Source: Lactarius indigo (taxonomy: Eukaryota; Basidiomycota; Agaricomycetes; Russulales; Russulaceae). From it: DNA of 64,000 bases. The translations under genes were made by a program, and so were the position numbers. Shown piece by piece: positions 12,458 to 23,759 of this stretch (positions are counted from its first letter, which is position 1; each line of letters opens with the position of its first letter). The stretch spans positions 2,232,001-2,296,000 of the forward strand of contig JAFKAC010000005.1 of NCBI GenBank assembly GCA_025766275.1, read 5' to 3'. The notes under the pieces were generated by a model that saw only the letters and a program-made list of their open reading frames with translations, did no database searches and had not been told where the DNA came from.

Positions 12458-14500
12458 ATGAGTCGTTCGGCTTATCACCCTCTTCCCTATTTACCCACGG
12501 AAGTGGTTTCCAAGATTCTGGCCCAGCTCGAAATCAAAGAGCTCGTGGCCTGTCAGTGCGTGAGCACCTCTCGTTCTACTGTAATGCGGATCCGTCTTTG
12601 CTAAGCCGGTATCCGCAGACGTCTCGCCGCCTCCGTGGGATAATATCAGGTTCGCTACTCCTGCAGTACCACATCCGCCTTGCCGCAGTCTGGCATGCAC
12701 GATGGACCACTGAGCAACGCCAGCACGGCAGAGAGGATGGCAGCCCTTGCGCGAGTACACCGACGCCTGGAGGGATCTCGCTTGGTCCGCATACGACAAG
12801 ATCGATATCCCCGGCTCTACGATGCCGCAGTTCTCGGACGGCGTAGTTGCGTATCTCTCTGAAGACCGGCGGGCACTCACTGTACACCAGCTTCCATCGA
12901 AGCTGCGAAGGCTCGCCGCGCACCGCTGGACGCTCGAAGTTCGACTTTGTGGTCGCCCGATTTGCCCTCGACGCCGCGCAGGACCTGCTCGTGCTCGTCC
13001 CTATCAGTGCCACTCCCAGCCCCTCTCAATGGTACGTGCACCGCGCGGCCCCGCGCCACCCAATTCGCTCTAACTCCCTTCTATCAGGTTCGAGCCTCGT
13101 ATCTTCCTCCGCGCGCTCTCTACCGGCCAGCCGCATCCAGCTCGCCTCCCCGGGCGCAGCTACGGCAGGCGCCATCGAGTTGGCCGAGAGCAAGCTGCAG
13201 CCGACCATGGACGGCGACACGACGAGCATAAATGGCTCGTACCTCGGCACTGTGGTGCACGGGGGCGCGACGGACGAGCTCGCGATCTGGAACTGGAAGA
13301 CGGGAGAGCGCGAGTGGAGCATGCCACTGGACAAGGGAGTCGGACAGTGGTGCTTCCTCGACGACGCGCACATCCTCTTCCCCAAGAACGTCTTTGCGGG
13401 CAGCCCCGTGCTCCGCGCGCGGCAGCGCCGCCTGCACGTGTGTCCGCTTCCGTACTGTGCGAGGCGCGCTGCCGCCGCTACAGGAAGACCCCTGTGCCCG
13501 AGCGTGTCTTTGTGCTCCCGGATCCCGCGATACCCGCACGGCTCGTCCATGGGCGCGCGCCTACTCTCCCGACCGACCGTGGACCCCTCCGCATCTTTAT
13601 CCGCCTTCGCCGCAGGCGAGCTCTTCCACCCGAGCGCCGAGGACCACCTGCTGACAGTCGAGCTCTGGGCGTACTACGCATCTGGGTGGGAGGTGACCGA
13701 CCTACACATCCCGACGCGCGTCCTGCTTTCCTCACCCCCCCGTTCCGCATCCGGCAACGACGTGTCGGTACGCGGCCCGCGCATCGTGCCCTGGTCCGCC
13801 TGGCGTCACGCTATCACGCAGTCTCCGCCCCTCGAGCACCCGCGCGACATGGCGCCTCTCGGCCCACTCGCGCACGGCATGCGCCGGCTCTTCTGGACCT
13901 GCGGCACTAACTCGCGCTTCCGCGCCGTGCGCTCCACCGCTCAGCACTCACGCCCCTCCTCTTCTTCCTCTTCCTCCTCCCTGCGCCGCAAGACCGTCTC
14001 TGTCTGGGATCTCCATCCGGGTCGCACGGAGCAGGCGCAGGTTGTGCTCCGATGCAGCGGAAGCGACAGCGACGGCAGTGGCGTAGGTGCGGCCGCCATA
14101 CAGCTCGCAAGTTCTTGTGGTGGCAGTGGCAACGACGACAATGGTGACGACGGCTGCAGTCGCGCAATTGCGGCGGCACCGCCGTCGCCGTCGGAACTGC
14201 AACAGCCGCAGCAGCAGGTAGAGCGGCCTTATGTTCTTTCCGAAGTGCCGCTCCCGCAGGAGATTCAGGAAGCCGACCCAATCGGGATCAAATTTGCCAT
14301 GTGCGGAGACGCCCTTGTCGTTCTTGAGGTGAGCCATCGCACGCTTCACTTTAATTTTTCATCATCTGACAACGGCTCGCCCTTAGCTCGGGGACCACGA
14401 AGTCGAACAGGTTACATGTTCTCACGTTCTGACCACTTCTACAACCCATTCAGACCCCTACAAAACAACTAGCCCTCGTCGCATGTGTCATACAATTTAG
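12458..14500 (+). pseudogene. F-box protein, multiply frame-shifted
   Basis: Would recruit a substrate to an SCF ubiquitin ligase. Begins with an F-box (YLPTEVVSKILAQLEIKELVACQ, then after an intron starting near 12565 TSRRLRGIISGSLLLQY). Downstream segments keep good coding sense but hop between frames: GMHDGPLSNASTAERMAA, then REYTDAWRDLAW, SDGVVAYLSEDRRAL, FDFVVARFALDAAQDLLVL, then after an intron at about 13033-13087 RALSTGQPHP, LASPGAATAGAIELAESK, GVGQWCFLDDAHILFPKN. Each hop needs one added or lost base (near 12690, 12745, 12940, 13140 and later). The middle holds a serine run and a low-complexity segment. A last intron (14330-14389) leads to a short tail ending at 14500. Family call from the F-box is good; the WD-like or beta-propeller nature of the rest is unproven. 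Confidence 0.75.
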
Positions 14501-14591
14501 CAAGTTGTGTGGAGATTTGTCGATCTACCGGAATTATTACTACACTATACCATCCAATACCATGTCCTGCACGTACACACGATATACTACG

Positions 14592-17356
14592 CTAATGTAT
14601 AATGGCAGGCCGACCGCTTTTACTCGCGCCGGCACTTGGGGACTCCTTGAGCAATAACACGCAGAAGCCCGAAAGCGCGAACACTCCTATGCTCGCATAC
14701 ACTGGGAAGGACGTGTCGATCATCAACAACGCCCCACCCGCCATAGGTGCGATCATCCCGCCTCTGCATTATCCCAGTGAGTATATGACAGGGCAGTTGA
14801 GATGGAAAGAAAGGGGGACGCACATTCGAGAGAGCGCAGAGGCCGCGCCGCAGGCCGTTCCGCGAACTGACTGAGATAGAGACATAAGTAAATCATTTAG
14901 GAGGGCCCAGTAGCGGTCGGAGCTCACCTCTCGTCGCAAATATCTCAGGTGTCCACCTGATTTCATAAAGGAAGTCATATAAGCGTTTGTGGTCATGAAC
15001 ACGCCAGGAAACATCGCGTACCCATATAGCACAGCCCACATGGTCTGTAGAGGTGACGTGTTAGAAAGGACTCGAGGAAAGACGAAAGACAATAAACACG
15101 GACCGTCGCGCTCAGACTAATCCCGACGGTGCTCGCTGTAACCGCGACCGGACTGCTCACGAGCACAAAGACAACACAAAGCAGCGCAGTCAAAAAGGTG
15201 CTCCCCGCAAGAGCCAGCCTCCTGCCGAGTCGGGGCCACTCTATCAACCACGCACCCAACTACCGGGGCCCGGGCTTAGTCATCAGCGATAGCTGAGCTT
15301 GGAACAAGCGACGCACCACGGCGCCGGGACACCCTCCAATAGTAAAAATAACAACGTCCCAGAGAGTCCTCTCGAGCGTGTCCATCGCCTGGGCACTGGC
15401 ATGTGCCTGGCTCGGCGTCTGCCCAAGGCCGCTCTTGCTCACGCTACCCTGCCGCGTCTCGAGCAGCTTGGGTAAATACACATTGAACATCGTGTACGCG
15501 AGCGACATGCCCCACCACGCGCCCCACACGAGCACGGTCGTGCGGCGCCACTCGGGTGCGAGCACCATCGAGAAACGACCAAACCACGCGCGCATGGGTC
15601 GCCGTATTCCCCGGGGCAGCGCAAACCACGCGCGGTCGGCCACTTCATAGAGCGACGAGCGCACCTGATGAGCGCGTATCCTGCGCGCGGACGCTGTACA
15701 CGTGGCGGGCGCGGGCGCGCTGGTGGTACCTGAGTCCCATCAATGAGGCCTTCCTCTTCCTCTGTCGACAGGCCGCGGCGGTAGGGTAGCGCTCGAGAAG
15801 GTCGCACGTCGGGACTCTGGAGTCATCTGGTACGAGAACGCATATCGCTCGGAGGTCTGAATGGGGGCGTGGGCGGCGAGGGGTGCGTCAGACTCGCCCA
15901 TGGCGGCGTAGTCCTTGACGGGTGGCGCTGCTTTCTGTACCATCTGGTGGGGATGGGCTGAGTGGCATCGACGCGTTGGTCGGAGCTGCCGGGGCTGTAA
16001 GATCCTTTGGAGAGTCTGAGACCTCGCCATCCGCATCGAATAATGGTGTAGAGCTGTTCTCAGTGCGGATCGATGGATGTGGCGGGTACGAAGAATCTAG
16101 TGTGGGTGGGACGCAGATACGGTCAACGACGTCCTCGAGGTCCAGTTCGAGCTCGGAGCCGTTGAATCTAGATATCATCTGGAGTGACTCGAGCGCAGTC
16201 TTGTGGGCGGCCGGCAGTGCACCAGGTAACGTGGAGACTCATGCAAGCGGAAGAACACGATTCGTGCGATGAACATTGTCAGCGTCTTGGTACGTATCTG
16301 TAAGCAAGACGGAACGAGCTGTATATGAGAGAAGATTACGTACGATGATGCCAAGAGCAACGAGCTCATATTTCCACCCAAGGTTATCGCGTAGGTCACA
16401 GGGAGCGGGTAAAGGCTGACAGGAATTCTTGGGTATAAGTACTATGGCTACAAGGGCAGCGAGCACTGCCCCAAAAGAGAAGAATACAGAGAGCGCGGTG
16501 ACGAGATACTCTTTGCCGCGAGGCATATGTTCTAGAAGAAGGGTACCATCTGTGGGCATAGACCCCTTTAATAGAGTCAGCATACATGTTGCAACGAGAG
16601 TGAAAGAAAAAAGGAAAACGTACCCCGACAGCGCTGCCAAGGAAAAAAAGCGCGACACAGAGCATTGGAAATGTAGTTGCAAATGAGGCGGCAATGCCAA
16701 AAAGGGACGTAAAAAATAGGGTCGCGTTGAAGGCAGTGCTACGACCCATGAGGTCCTGAGCCTTCCGTTGCTAGATTCAAATTTTGCCGACTAGCACAGA
16801 AATGAGACACTCACAGGTCCCCCAACCAATCGCACCAATCATCATACCGGCAAACATTGCAGAGGATAAAATGCCGATACGGTTGTCGGGAACTGGAAAG
16901 GGTGCAGGTGCAGGGAGAGAGAAGGCGACCGTGTGTATGCGTATGAATGCCTGAGGAATCACGTCGGAGGAGTTACGGCGACTTACGCAAAAAGTGACGT
17001 TGTATGCGAGGAAGTATTATGGCCATTGCTTGTATCCACATCTAATATCGCGCTGAAAAGATGCAGAGAGAAAGTTGTGGGGTTATGCTCACGTTATCGG
17101 CCATCCAGCCTTTGGGGGAGAACATTAGGTGAGGACGACGAAGGGTGAGGTAACACACCGAAACCACACAATGAAAGGAGCGTCCACTGGTATGTGCCTA
17201 GGAAAAAATGAGCACCACGGATCAGGAAATGAAAAGACGGGAAAACGCGCCCATGCCAATACGATCTATAGTCTTGTCGAGAGGGGTGCGGGAGTCGAAA
17301 TCGATTCCCTCTGGGTCATCAATATCGTCGTCGCCATTCAGCCTTGAGTAAGTCAT
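14592..17356 (-). CDS. MFS transporter, SV2/general-substrate type, with frame disruptions
   Basis: Twelve-helix membrane carrier of the major facilitator family; substrate unknown. Start at 17356 (MTYSRLNGDDDIDDPEG), then DRIGMG, TYQWTLLSLCGFG and WMADN in small exons, PDNRIGILSSAMFAGMMIGA, the loop motif SDLMGRS, SAVGGSMPTDG, FFRLHESPRYLV, a long acidic and serine-rich central loop, WGAWWGMSLAYTMFNVYLPK, GAWLIEWPRLGRR, GWTPEIFATRVRGTACG, and the last segment GGMIAPMAGGALLMID to the stop at 14592. At least ten introns of 50-90 nt. Two places break the frame: an extra base near 16755 (before SDLMGRS) and indels near 16205-16222 (after YLVH). Everything else joins well, so the gene may be functional with sequencing errors, or newly dead. 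Related proteins include SV2-like and sugar/organic ion carriers. Confidence 0.8.
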
Positions 17357-17412
17357 GGAGGTGTGATCCCAGAGGCCGGAAGCGCGGGGGGTGACAGCCA
17401 TGTGCGGATAGG

Positions 17413-17422
17413 ACTATATAAA
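17413..17422 (-). promoter_or_regulatory. TATA box of the MFS gene
   Basis: CTTTATATAG on the minus strand, about 60 nt upstream of the ATG at 17356. Confidence 0.5.
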
Positions 17423-18300
17423 GGAGCGAAGAACGGAGAGAAAGATTTGCTAAGCCAATTTGTGGCATAAACGGGGAGGGAAGATGCTGTCTAGTGTCAG
17501 AGTTACGGCGGATTGAGTCACCGGTGGGGATGTGACCGCGGCGAATGACAAGACTAAAGTGTGTTGAACGCTGGCACGTCACAAAGTTTGTCTATATGCG
17601 TGTATGTCTCTGTTTCTACCTTACACAGCCCACCCCCGATCTTTATATTCCGCATATACGACACTAGTGGACGAACTGGTCACGAATACAAGTAGCGAAA
17701 GCCCCGAGTCAGAAATGGTGAACGATGCATACAGTGAGACCACCAAAAGTAGTAGGGTCGGTTTATATTCCGTATCCAAGAACCCCGTCTCTGGAAAGGT
17801 GCACCTATCTTTCTCATTTTTCTGTTTTCCTCCGTATAATCGGGTAGGCCGAGGGCCAAGTCCAAGCGTTCGCGGTTGAAGATCTTTCCTGAAACATCCG
17901 CGGTGGGATGGGCCCGAGCTCTCTGCATGTGCAAGTGACGTACCCCCGAAGCCACGGGTCTCCCGGTCACGTTGTGCGGGGCCAACTCTCCTCTGGGCTA
18001 TGCAACTGCTATACAGTATGCCGTGACCTCAACTCGCAGCGGATACACCAATACATTTCTGCTGCGGGTCTGAAGTTTCTGAAAGCTTGGCGGTGCTCGC
18101 TTCTCCATGATTAGATTCTTGCTGCGGGCAGAGGCTGTGCACACTGCACAAGAATGGGTGCTGCCTTACTGGTGTTCTAAAAATAACTCGAGGGTTTCTC
18201 GTTTCCGCAGAAACCAAGGCCATCAGGGCCTCGATGATGTAAATGTGCACCACACTCAAACGGCACGCACCCTGCTTCGCCTATTGTTTCCGTTCCTCCC

Positions 18301-18308
18301 CATATAAG
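18301..18308 (+). promoter_or_regulatory. TATA box of the cysteine-rich gene
   Basis: CATATAAG about 85 nt before the ATG at 18390, followed by a pyrimidine-rich leader. Confidence 0.55.
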
Positions 18309-18389
18309 AGCCCCTAATTATTTGGAACCCCCCTTTCAACAACCGATACCTCTCTCTCCCAAAGTTTCCCACTTCACAGCACCTCCGAG

Positions 18390-19270
18390 ATGGAAGCCAC
18401 CTCTTCGCCGTCTACTCAGCCCGTTGCGTCCCAGCCCCAGCAGGCCATCCAGATGGGTGCGTAATCCCTCTATTCTATTCCGTGAGGCGACAGGGCTGAG
18501 CGCAATCGAACTACGCAAAACCACACAGATGCGTTGAACCCTGCAGCGCCGGTGAACAACAAGCAGCAGCATCATGAACACCAACACAAGGCACGCCGTC
18601 TCCGCGGAGGAGGGGCAGGTCGCGTACGTCTTCTATTACCACTCCACACTCCTCTCCACACTCCTCTCCACCCGTCCAAGCCTGTCCCTCGTGCCCAGCT
18701 ACTCCACTTGCTCTTGGCTGCAGTGCATCACCATCATGATGAGGCTGCAGCTCCACCTAACGCGCTACGCCCTGGCACCTTTCCCATCTACCGTTCTTTT
18801 CTCCAACCGGACTGACTGAGCGCTAACCCGGCTTTTCCTTTTTCCCCATTTACCAAAAATAGGATTGCTTCATTGGGCTAATAGAAGTGCTTTATATGCT
18901 TCGGTTCGTGGTGGCTTGCCCAAAAAATTCCCGTCATTTATGAGCACTAACATGGAACCTTCTGCCATTCCTTTCAGTTTCATTCCTGACAGAATGCTGC
19001 AAGGTCCGTTTATCTCTCCCGGTTTCTGCCTACCCACCTGCCCTCGTCCTCATTGCCACTTGGACTTCTCCCGTCTTTCCCCATTCTGAATACTTCTTCT
19101 CTCATTTCATGTCATGCGACGCCACGCACGACTGTTAATACCCCCTTTTTCCAACAGGAGTGCTGCGAGTGCTGCGCCGACATTATCTGTAAGATTCCTC
19201 TAGTCATCATATCTCCTGCACGCATACTGAAGTTATCTTCACAGGCTGCCCCTGCGAGATGTGCTGTTAA
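18390..19270 (+). CDS. Small CYSTM-like cysteine-rich protein, five exons
   Basis: An 80-residue protein read from exons 18390-18456, 18529-18623, 18863-18886, 19158-19188 and 19245-19270, all with canonical splice sites and perfect frame. The N-terminal half is Ser/Gln/Pro and His rich (QQHHEHQHKARRLRGGGAGR); the C-terminal end is DCFIGLIEECCECCADIICCPCEMCC-like, that is a hydrophobic stretch packed with ten cysteines. This matches the cysteine-rich transmembrane-module (CYSTM) type of tail-anchored small proteins, many of them stress responsive and membrane associated. Exon 3 is only 24 nt, while introns 2 and 3 are long (239 and 271 nt) for this window, so automatic gene finders may miss the gene. 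Function beyond membrane/stress association is not inferable. Confidence 0.85.
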
Positions 19271-20897
19271 ACATACACGGGAGATTGCGCGATGGTCCGG
19301 GCACCCAGTTGACGACGATGGTGGACGCATCACACACTACCACAACTATTAGTTTTCTTTCTCGTTTTTGGACCTCGTACACTGTGCTGCGCTTTTGTTA
19401 GGACGAAGGATGAATATATGTTTGTTTGTTATTATCCAACTCCCCAACTAGCACCAAGGTGACATAAGGCGCGTGAAGCACCGTGAGCCCGAATCGGCCG
19501 CTTCATCATACAGAGTAAAGTAGTAAAAGGGAAGTCTATTATGGAGAACGGTATTGCGGCAAACTCCGAAAGTTCCGAAATTGATATCCCCGAAGGCGAG
19601 ATCCCGCGACCAACTGGCCCGACGACTGGGACTAGGCCATTCTCGAATGTGACCTTTGTGCTTCGAAGTCAAGCTGAGATCGAAAGCGGAACGACCAACA
19701 ACCAACAAGGCAGAAACATGACATACTAGTGGTGTCAGGTGGATGCAAACGGTCACTAGGATGCAAATTTTAAAAATGGCCTCAGATCACCCTCTTCCCG
19801 TGGTCCTTTCTGCCTCAAAAAAATACAGTAGGTATAGTAGGATCTATAGATATGAGATCACAATAAAAAATTAAAATCTATGGAGAAATTTGACTACAAT
19901 GCGACAAGGAAGAGGGGGGAGTCGTGAAAAGTAATGGCCCAGACCACCAGATCCCAACGATCTTGGCAAATGACATGAAGATCTGTTGAAATAGAGGGTT
20001 AGAATAGACCACTAGGAGCACCCATGATAAATTTGGGGTGATATTATGCATGCGATAAAGTTGCATCACCTTGGGAGTCTCTTGGAGTGATACTGGGTGA
20101 CCAAGTTTGCATTGGGGGTGAAGTCGGTCGTGCTCCCTAAGAGCCAGAAAAAAAATAAGCAAAAATCACTATTGAATAGGATATCCATTCTTCTATTAGT
20201 ATGTTCAATATGATGTAGCTACGATGAGTTGTTGAAGCTACAGAAAATAAAAAGTCGATTTTTGCATAGGTACTACCACACTAGTACTTCACGATGCATA
20301 ACTCTCTGTTCTAGAATTTCGGGTGCACTGTTTGCGGTTCGTGCCGAGCTTACTGACCTCTGAGAATACTGTATTCTTCTGCCCGTTCTGTCGTACCGTA
20401 GGAGAGCGCTAAATAGAGCTACACATGTTCCGCGGGCTCGGCGTCCCTTGTAATCAGATTGTGATCAATCAGTTGTCATAGCGTCAAGTGATAAAGGCGA
20501 TGAAATGGTACGTAGTGTTCAACTATCGCTACAGGAGCAGAGCTGGGTGTAACGTGGGGAAGGGAATTCTACGGTGAAGCCATGCGAAAACGATACAAAC
20601 CAAGAAACAAAAGGCTAAAATGCGACATATAGATAGCGAAGATGTATCCATAGCGCCCGACGAGACCGAATTTCCGAAGGAAAGCAAAGCATAGGTAAGT
20701 AAAAGGAAAGCAGTGAACAAGTGCCGTGTTGAGACGTAGAAATGCAAGTCCAGCTACCGATCGTCGATCCAGCAGAAAAAGATGAGGAAGTCTAGGATCA
20801 ACCGCGTGTATGGGTTGAAAAAACAACGAAAAAGACAAAAAAAGAACGACCCCAGAGAGAACTAACTTCATGATGTCCATGGTGACCCGGTGATGCG
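19271..20897. other. No supported gene
   Basis: AT-rich intergenic DNA (19.7-20.3 kb especially) between the cysteine-rich gene and the 3' end of the YTH gene. No exon series or repeat family recognised. Confidence 0.45.
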
Positions 20898-23625
20898 TTA
20901 TCCGCACTGTTCCGTGTAAAAATACTGAAAGGTATGGAAACGACCTATGGTAGGTGTTTTGCGGACTTTGGAACCGCGACGCCGCTCCGTAGTACGAGAT
21001 GGGCCCGGTGCGCTGTCGACCACTACAGACGGCTTAGCCCACTCGTCTAGCAGTTGCTGACCGACGGTTGGTTCCAGCTCCGTCCCGTCACGCGATACCT
21101 TGACTTCGCGACCATGATTCCATGGGTTCCGCAGATGACGCGTACGAAAGAACGGTAGGGGGTCCGTTCGAACCCACTCGATGCGAAAAGGTCGATCCCA
21201 AGCTGGCCCTGTACCGTCGTCCCTTCGTATCAGCGACCCTCGATCGGCCGTTCGGAGACAGGTTTCGGTCTGTTATCGATAGAAGGTTCGGGGACCTCGT
21301 AGTTCACCGGGATAGGCGCTGGAATGGCGTCAATGCTCAGGCTGACTCGCGAGTGCCTCCATCAGGTGGATTCTCGAGGGCATGGGATGGCGCGTCAGAA
21401 CTGAGTCCAGACGATGATGTCTGGACGGAGGACGTCTGTAAAGGGGAGACTCGTACTGGGGTTTGGCATGGAGTTGATTAGCCTATCGTGTGGCTTCCTA
21501 CGAGGCTCGGTCGACGCAAACGACGGCTGACCAGCAGGCGCAGAATTGAGGCGACTGTTTAAGATCTCGACGCTCATCAGGGGGTAAGATGTAGAGTTCC
21601 CTCTGTCGTTTCGCGCCAGTATCATCCGGGGATACTAGGGGAAGGGAGGTAGACCCAGTAGCAGATGCCCAAAGCACGCCATTTTCGTCCTGTAAAACTG
21701 GACCTGCCATCCTATAAACAAATTAGAGAGGCATATATAGGCAAATAGAGAGTGAGCTAACCGGGCGTATCCGTAAAACCCGCCACTCTTATTGACACTA
21801 AAAATGAGGAACACATCCTTGCTTGTACGATATGCCTGGTCTAGAATCTCCTCGTTGTGACGCTGCGTTCGCCCAGATATTCTTTTGAATGCTCAGGTCT
21901 AGATCGTCCTGATACCGAGTGAATTTGAAATGAAAGCGGGATTAAGATAGAAGGAATACACTACCTGCGTCAAGGATTTGAGTATAAAGTAACGCTGAGG
22001 GAAGTAGCGCGTTAAGATGTCCGAGTTCGTACTCGCGATAGAAGGTGAGCGCGAGAGGTTCAAGTGAGCAAGTCCATCCCCCCTCCTCGGTCTCTCGACT
22101 GTCGTCACTTGATACTGACAAAGGTGACTGAGGACCTCGACTACGTCCTTCAGTGCGCCTACCGTGCTTGCCTTGTTCGCGCTGAACCTTTGCTTTGTGT
22201 TCCTTCACCCACTTGATATGCATGGCGTTACCACGCTGCGCACCGACGCCAGCCATCAAAGTCGTCTTCTTTCCTCCGAACACGGCACACAAGGCGCGGG
22301 CACCGTTGATCATCGGGGCGGATCGGCTGACCATTGAAACGCGCCGTTGCTGCCACCAGCTGTGCCTCAGACTCGAAGTTGATAAAGCGCAGCTGGAACG
22401 GGAGATCAGGAAAACGGTCGAAACACCACCGTAGACTTGCTGCCTATCCTTCGGGGGCTCCGTTCGCTTCGAAGGTGGCAGAGGTAAAGGTTGGTTGAAA
22501 AACTCCCGCAATTCCTCAGTGCGTCACATCAGAAGGTACATTTCCGACCCACATCACCCAGTCCGACCTATGTGTAGGGGGGTTGGGATGGTAAGAGCGG
22601 CGCTCCTGGTACTTATTCTTGGGTGACGTGGCGGGGAAAGCCTCCTGTGTGACCTCTTCCTTCTCGTCGTTTGAAGGTCTGCCAATACGTGTCTGGCCCA
22701 TCGGCCTCCGAGATTGGGGCTCAGAATGTAGTGACACGGTATTTCGCTGGCCAGGCTGTTCGCCATCGAGTCTTCCAGCCGGAGGGTAACCAGCGTTCGA
22801 CCGTGGCTGAAACTCACGTTGCGTTACCTCAAACGAGTTCGATGCTGCGGCGGCACCCTGGGGGTGGATACCACCACATCCCTTGATTTTCTTGTCCGGT
22901 GGGGAAGCCATAGGGATGAGCATAGTGAGGAGGAGGGCGATGTGGTCCATAAATAGAGTGTGAAGGCACAGATGAAGTCGGAGAAGGGTAAGTATATGAG
23001 GGAGGTGTTGTATACCCCATTGGCGTATAGGCTACCATGAGTAGCATAGGGTGTGGAACGGTGTGTACTTCTCGAAGAACCGCTCACAGTATGTCGCAAA
23101 GATAAGGGAGAAATTTGGGGAGGGGACATGTTGACGGGAGCTTGCGGATAGATAGGCGATGTCGGGGTAGAAGCACTAGGTGAGAATATGTGCGAAGAGG
23201 TTGGAGCATGGTTAGGTGTCTGGTATTGGTAGACAGGCGCGTGGGGCTGAAGCGTGATCATCATAGAAGGAGAGACGTAGGCTAGGTGGTGCATATTTTC
23301 TTCTTGTCTAGGTGAGTGGCTATGGAAGGCAAAAGGTGGTAAGTGAACCATGTGTGGGTGTGGATGCACGTTGGATAACACATGTTGGTGGCCCACGAAG
23401 CTTCCACGCTGCGTGAATGGGAGCGCGGACGCATCCTCGGGTCTGGGATGTGCCCCCGGGGTACCTTTGGTGTGTAGTGTGATAGGTATTTTGCGGTGGA
23501 GGGAAGACCGGAGCAGCGGATGGATATGAATGACCCTGAAGAGGGTCCGCATAAGGTTGAGATGGTTGGCGGGACGTTATTGAGGTCCTGCCAGACTCGG
23601 ATGATTGGGTGTAATCCATGTCCAT
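20898..23625 (-). CDS. RRM + YTH domain RNA-binding protein (m6A reader), with frame disruptions
   Basis: Likely reads N6-methyladenosine in mRNA. From the proposed start (MDMDYTQSSESG, 23625; the true ATG may be slightly upstream) comes a long Pro/His/Ser/Tyr-rich region, then an RRM (SDWVMWVGNVPSDVTH, about 22.56 kb, then FFNQPLPLPP and VSTVFLISRSSCA), a linker with AGVGAQRGNAMHIKWVKEHK, and a YTH domain: TNSDILTRYFPQRYFILKSL (22.0 kb), NIW-ATQRHNEEILDQAY with a cage tryptophan, VFLIFSVNKSGGFYGYAR, MAGPV after an intron, and the C-terminal half IEWVRTDPLPFFRTRHLRNP near 21.15 kb. Single-base shifts occur near 22385 (-1), 22259 (+1), 21869 (+1) and 21188 (+1), all in short base runs. Since the translation on both sides of each shift is strongly conserved in style, error in the sequence is plausible. 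The stop at 20898-20900 assumes no further intron. Confidence 0.85.
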
Positions 23626-23759
23626 AGTTACTGAGTAGGCAGTTGGACTACCACACATATATTCTATTGGACGGGGGGCCTGGACGCCCGAGGAAACTTC
23701 TGGAACCAAGACGGAACGTCTGTTGGAAATGCCGGAAGAGCATGGAACTTTGTTGTGAG

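Noticed and set aside
13957..13983. Pyrimidine repeat as a CRISPR-like or regulatory array
   Set aside because: It is a serine-coding run inside the F-box pseudogene; no spaced repeats anywhere in the window resemble a CRISPR array.
21122..21481. 119-codon plus-strand frame
   Set aside because: It is the antisense shadow of the C-terminal YTH exon (IEWVRTDPLPFFRTRHLRNP on the minus strand).
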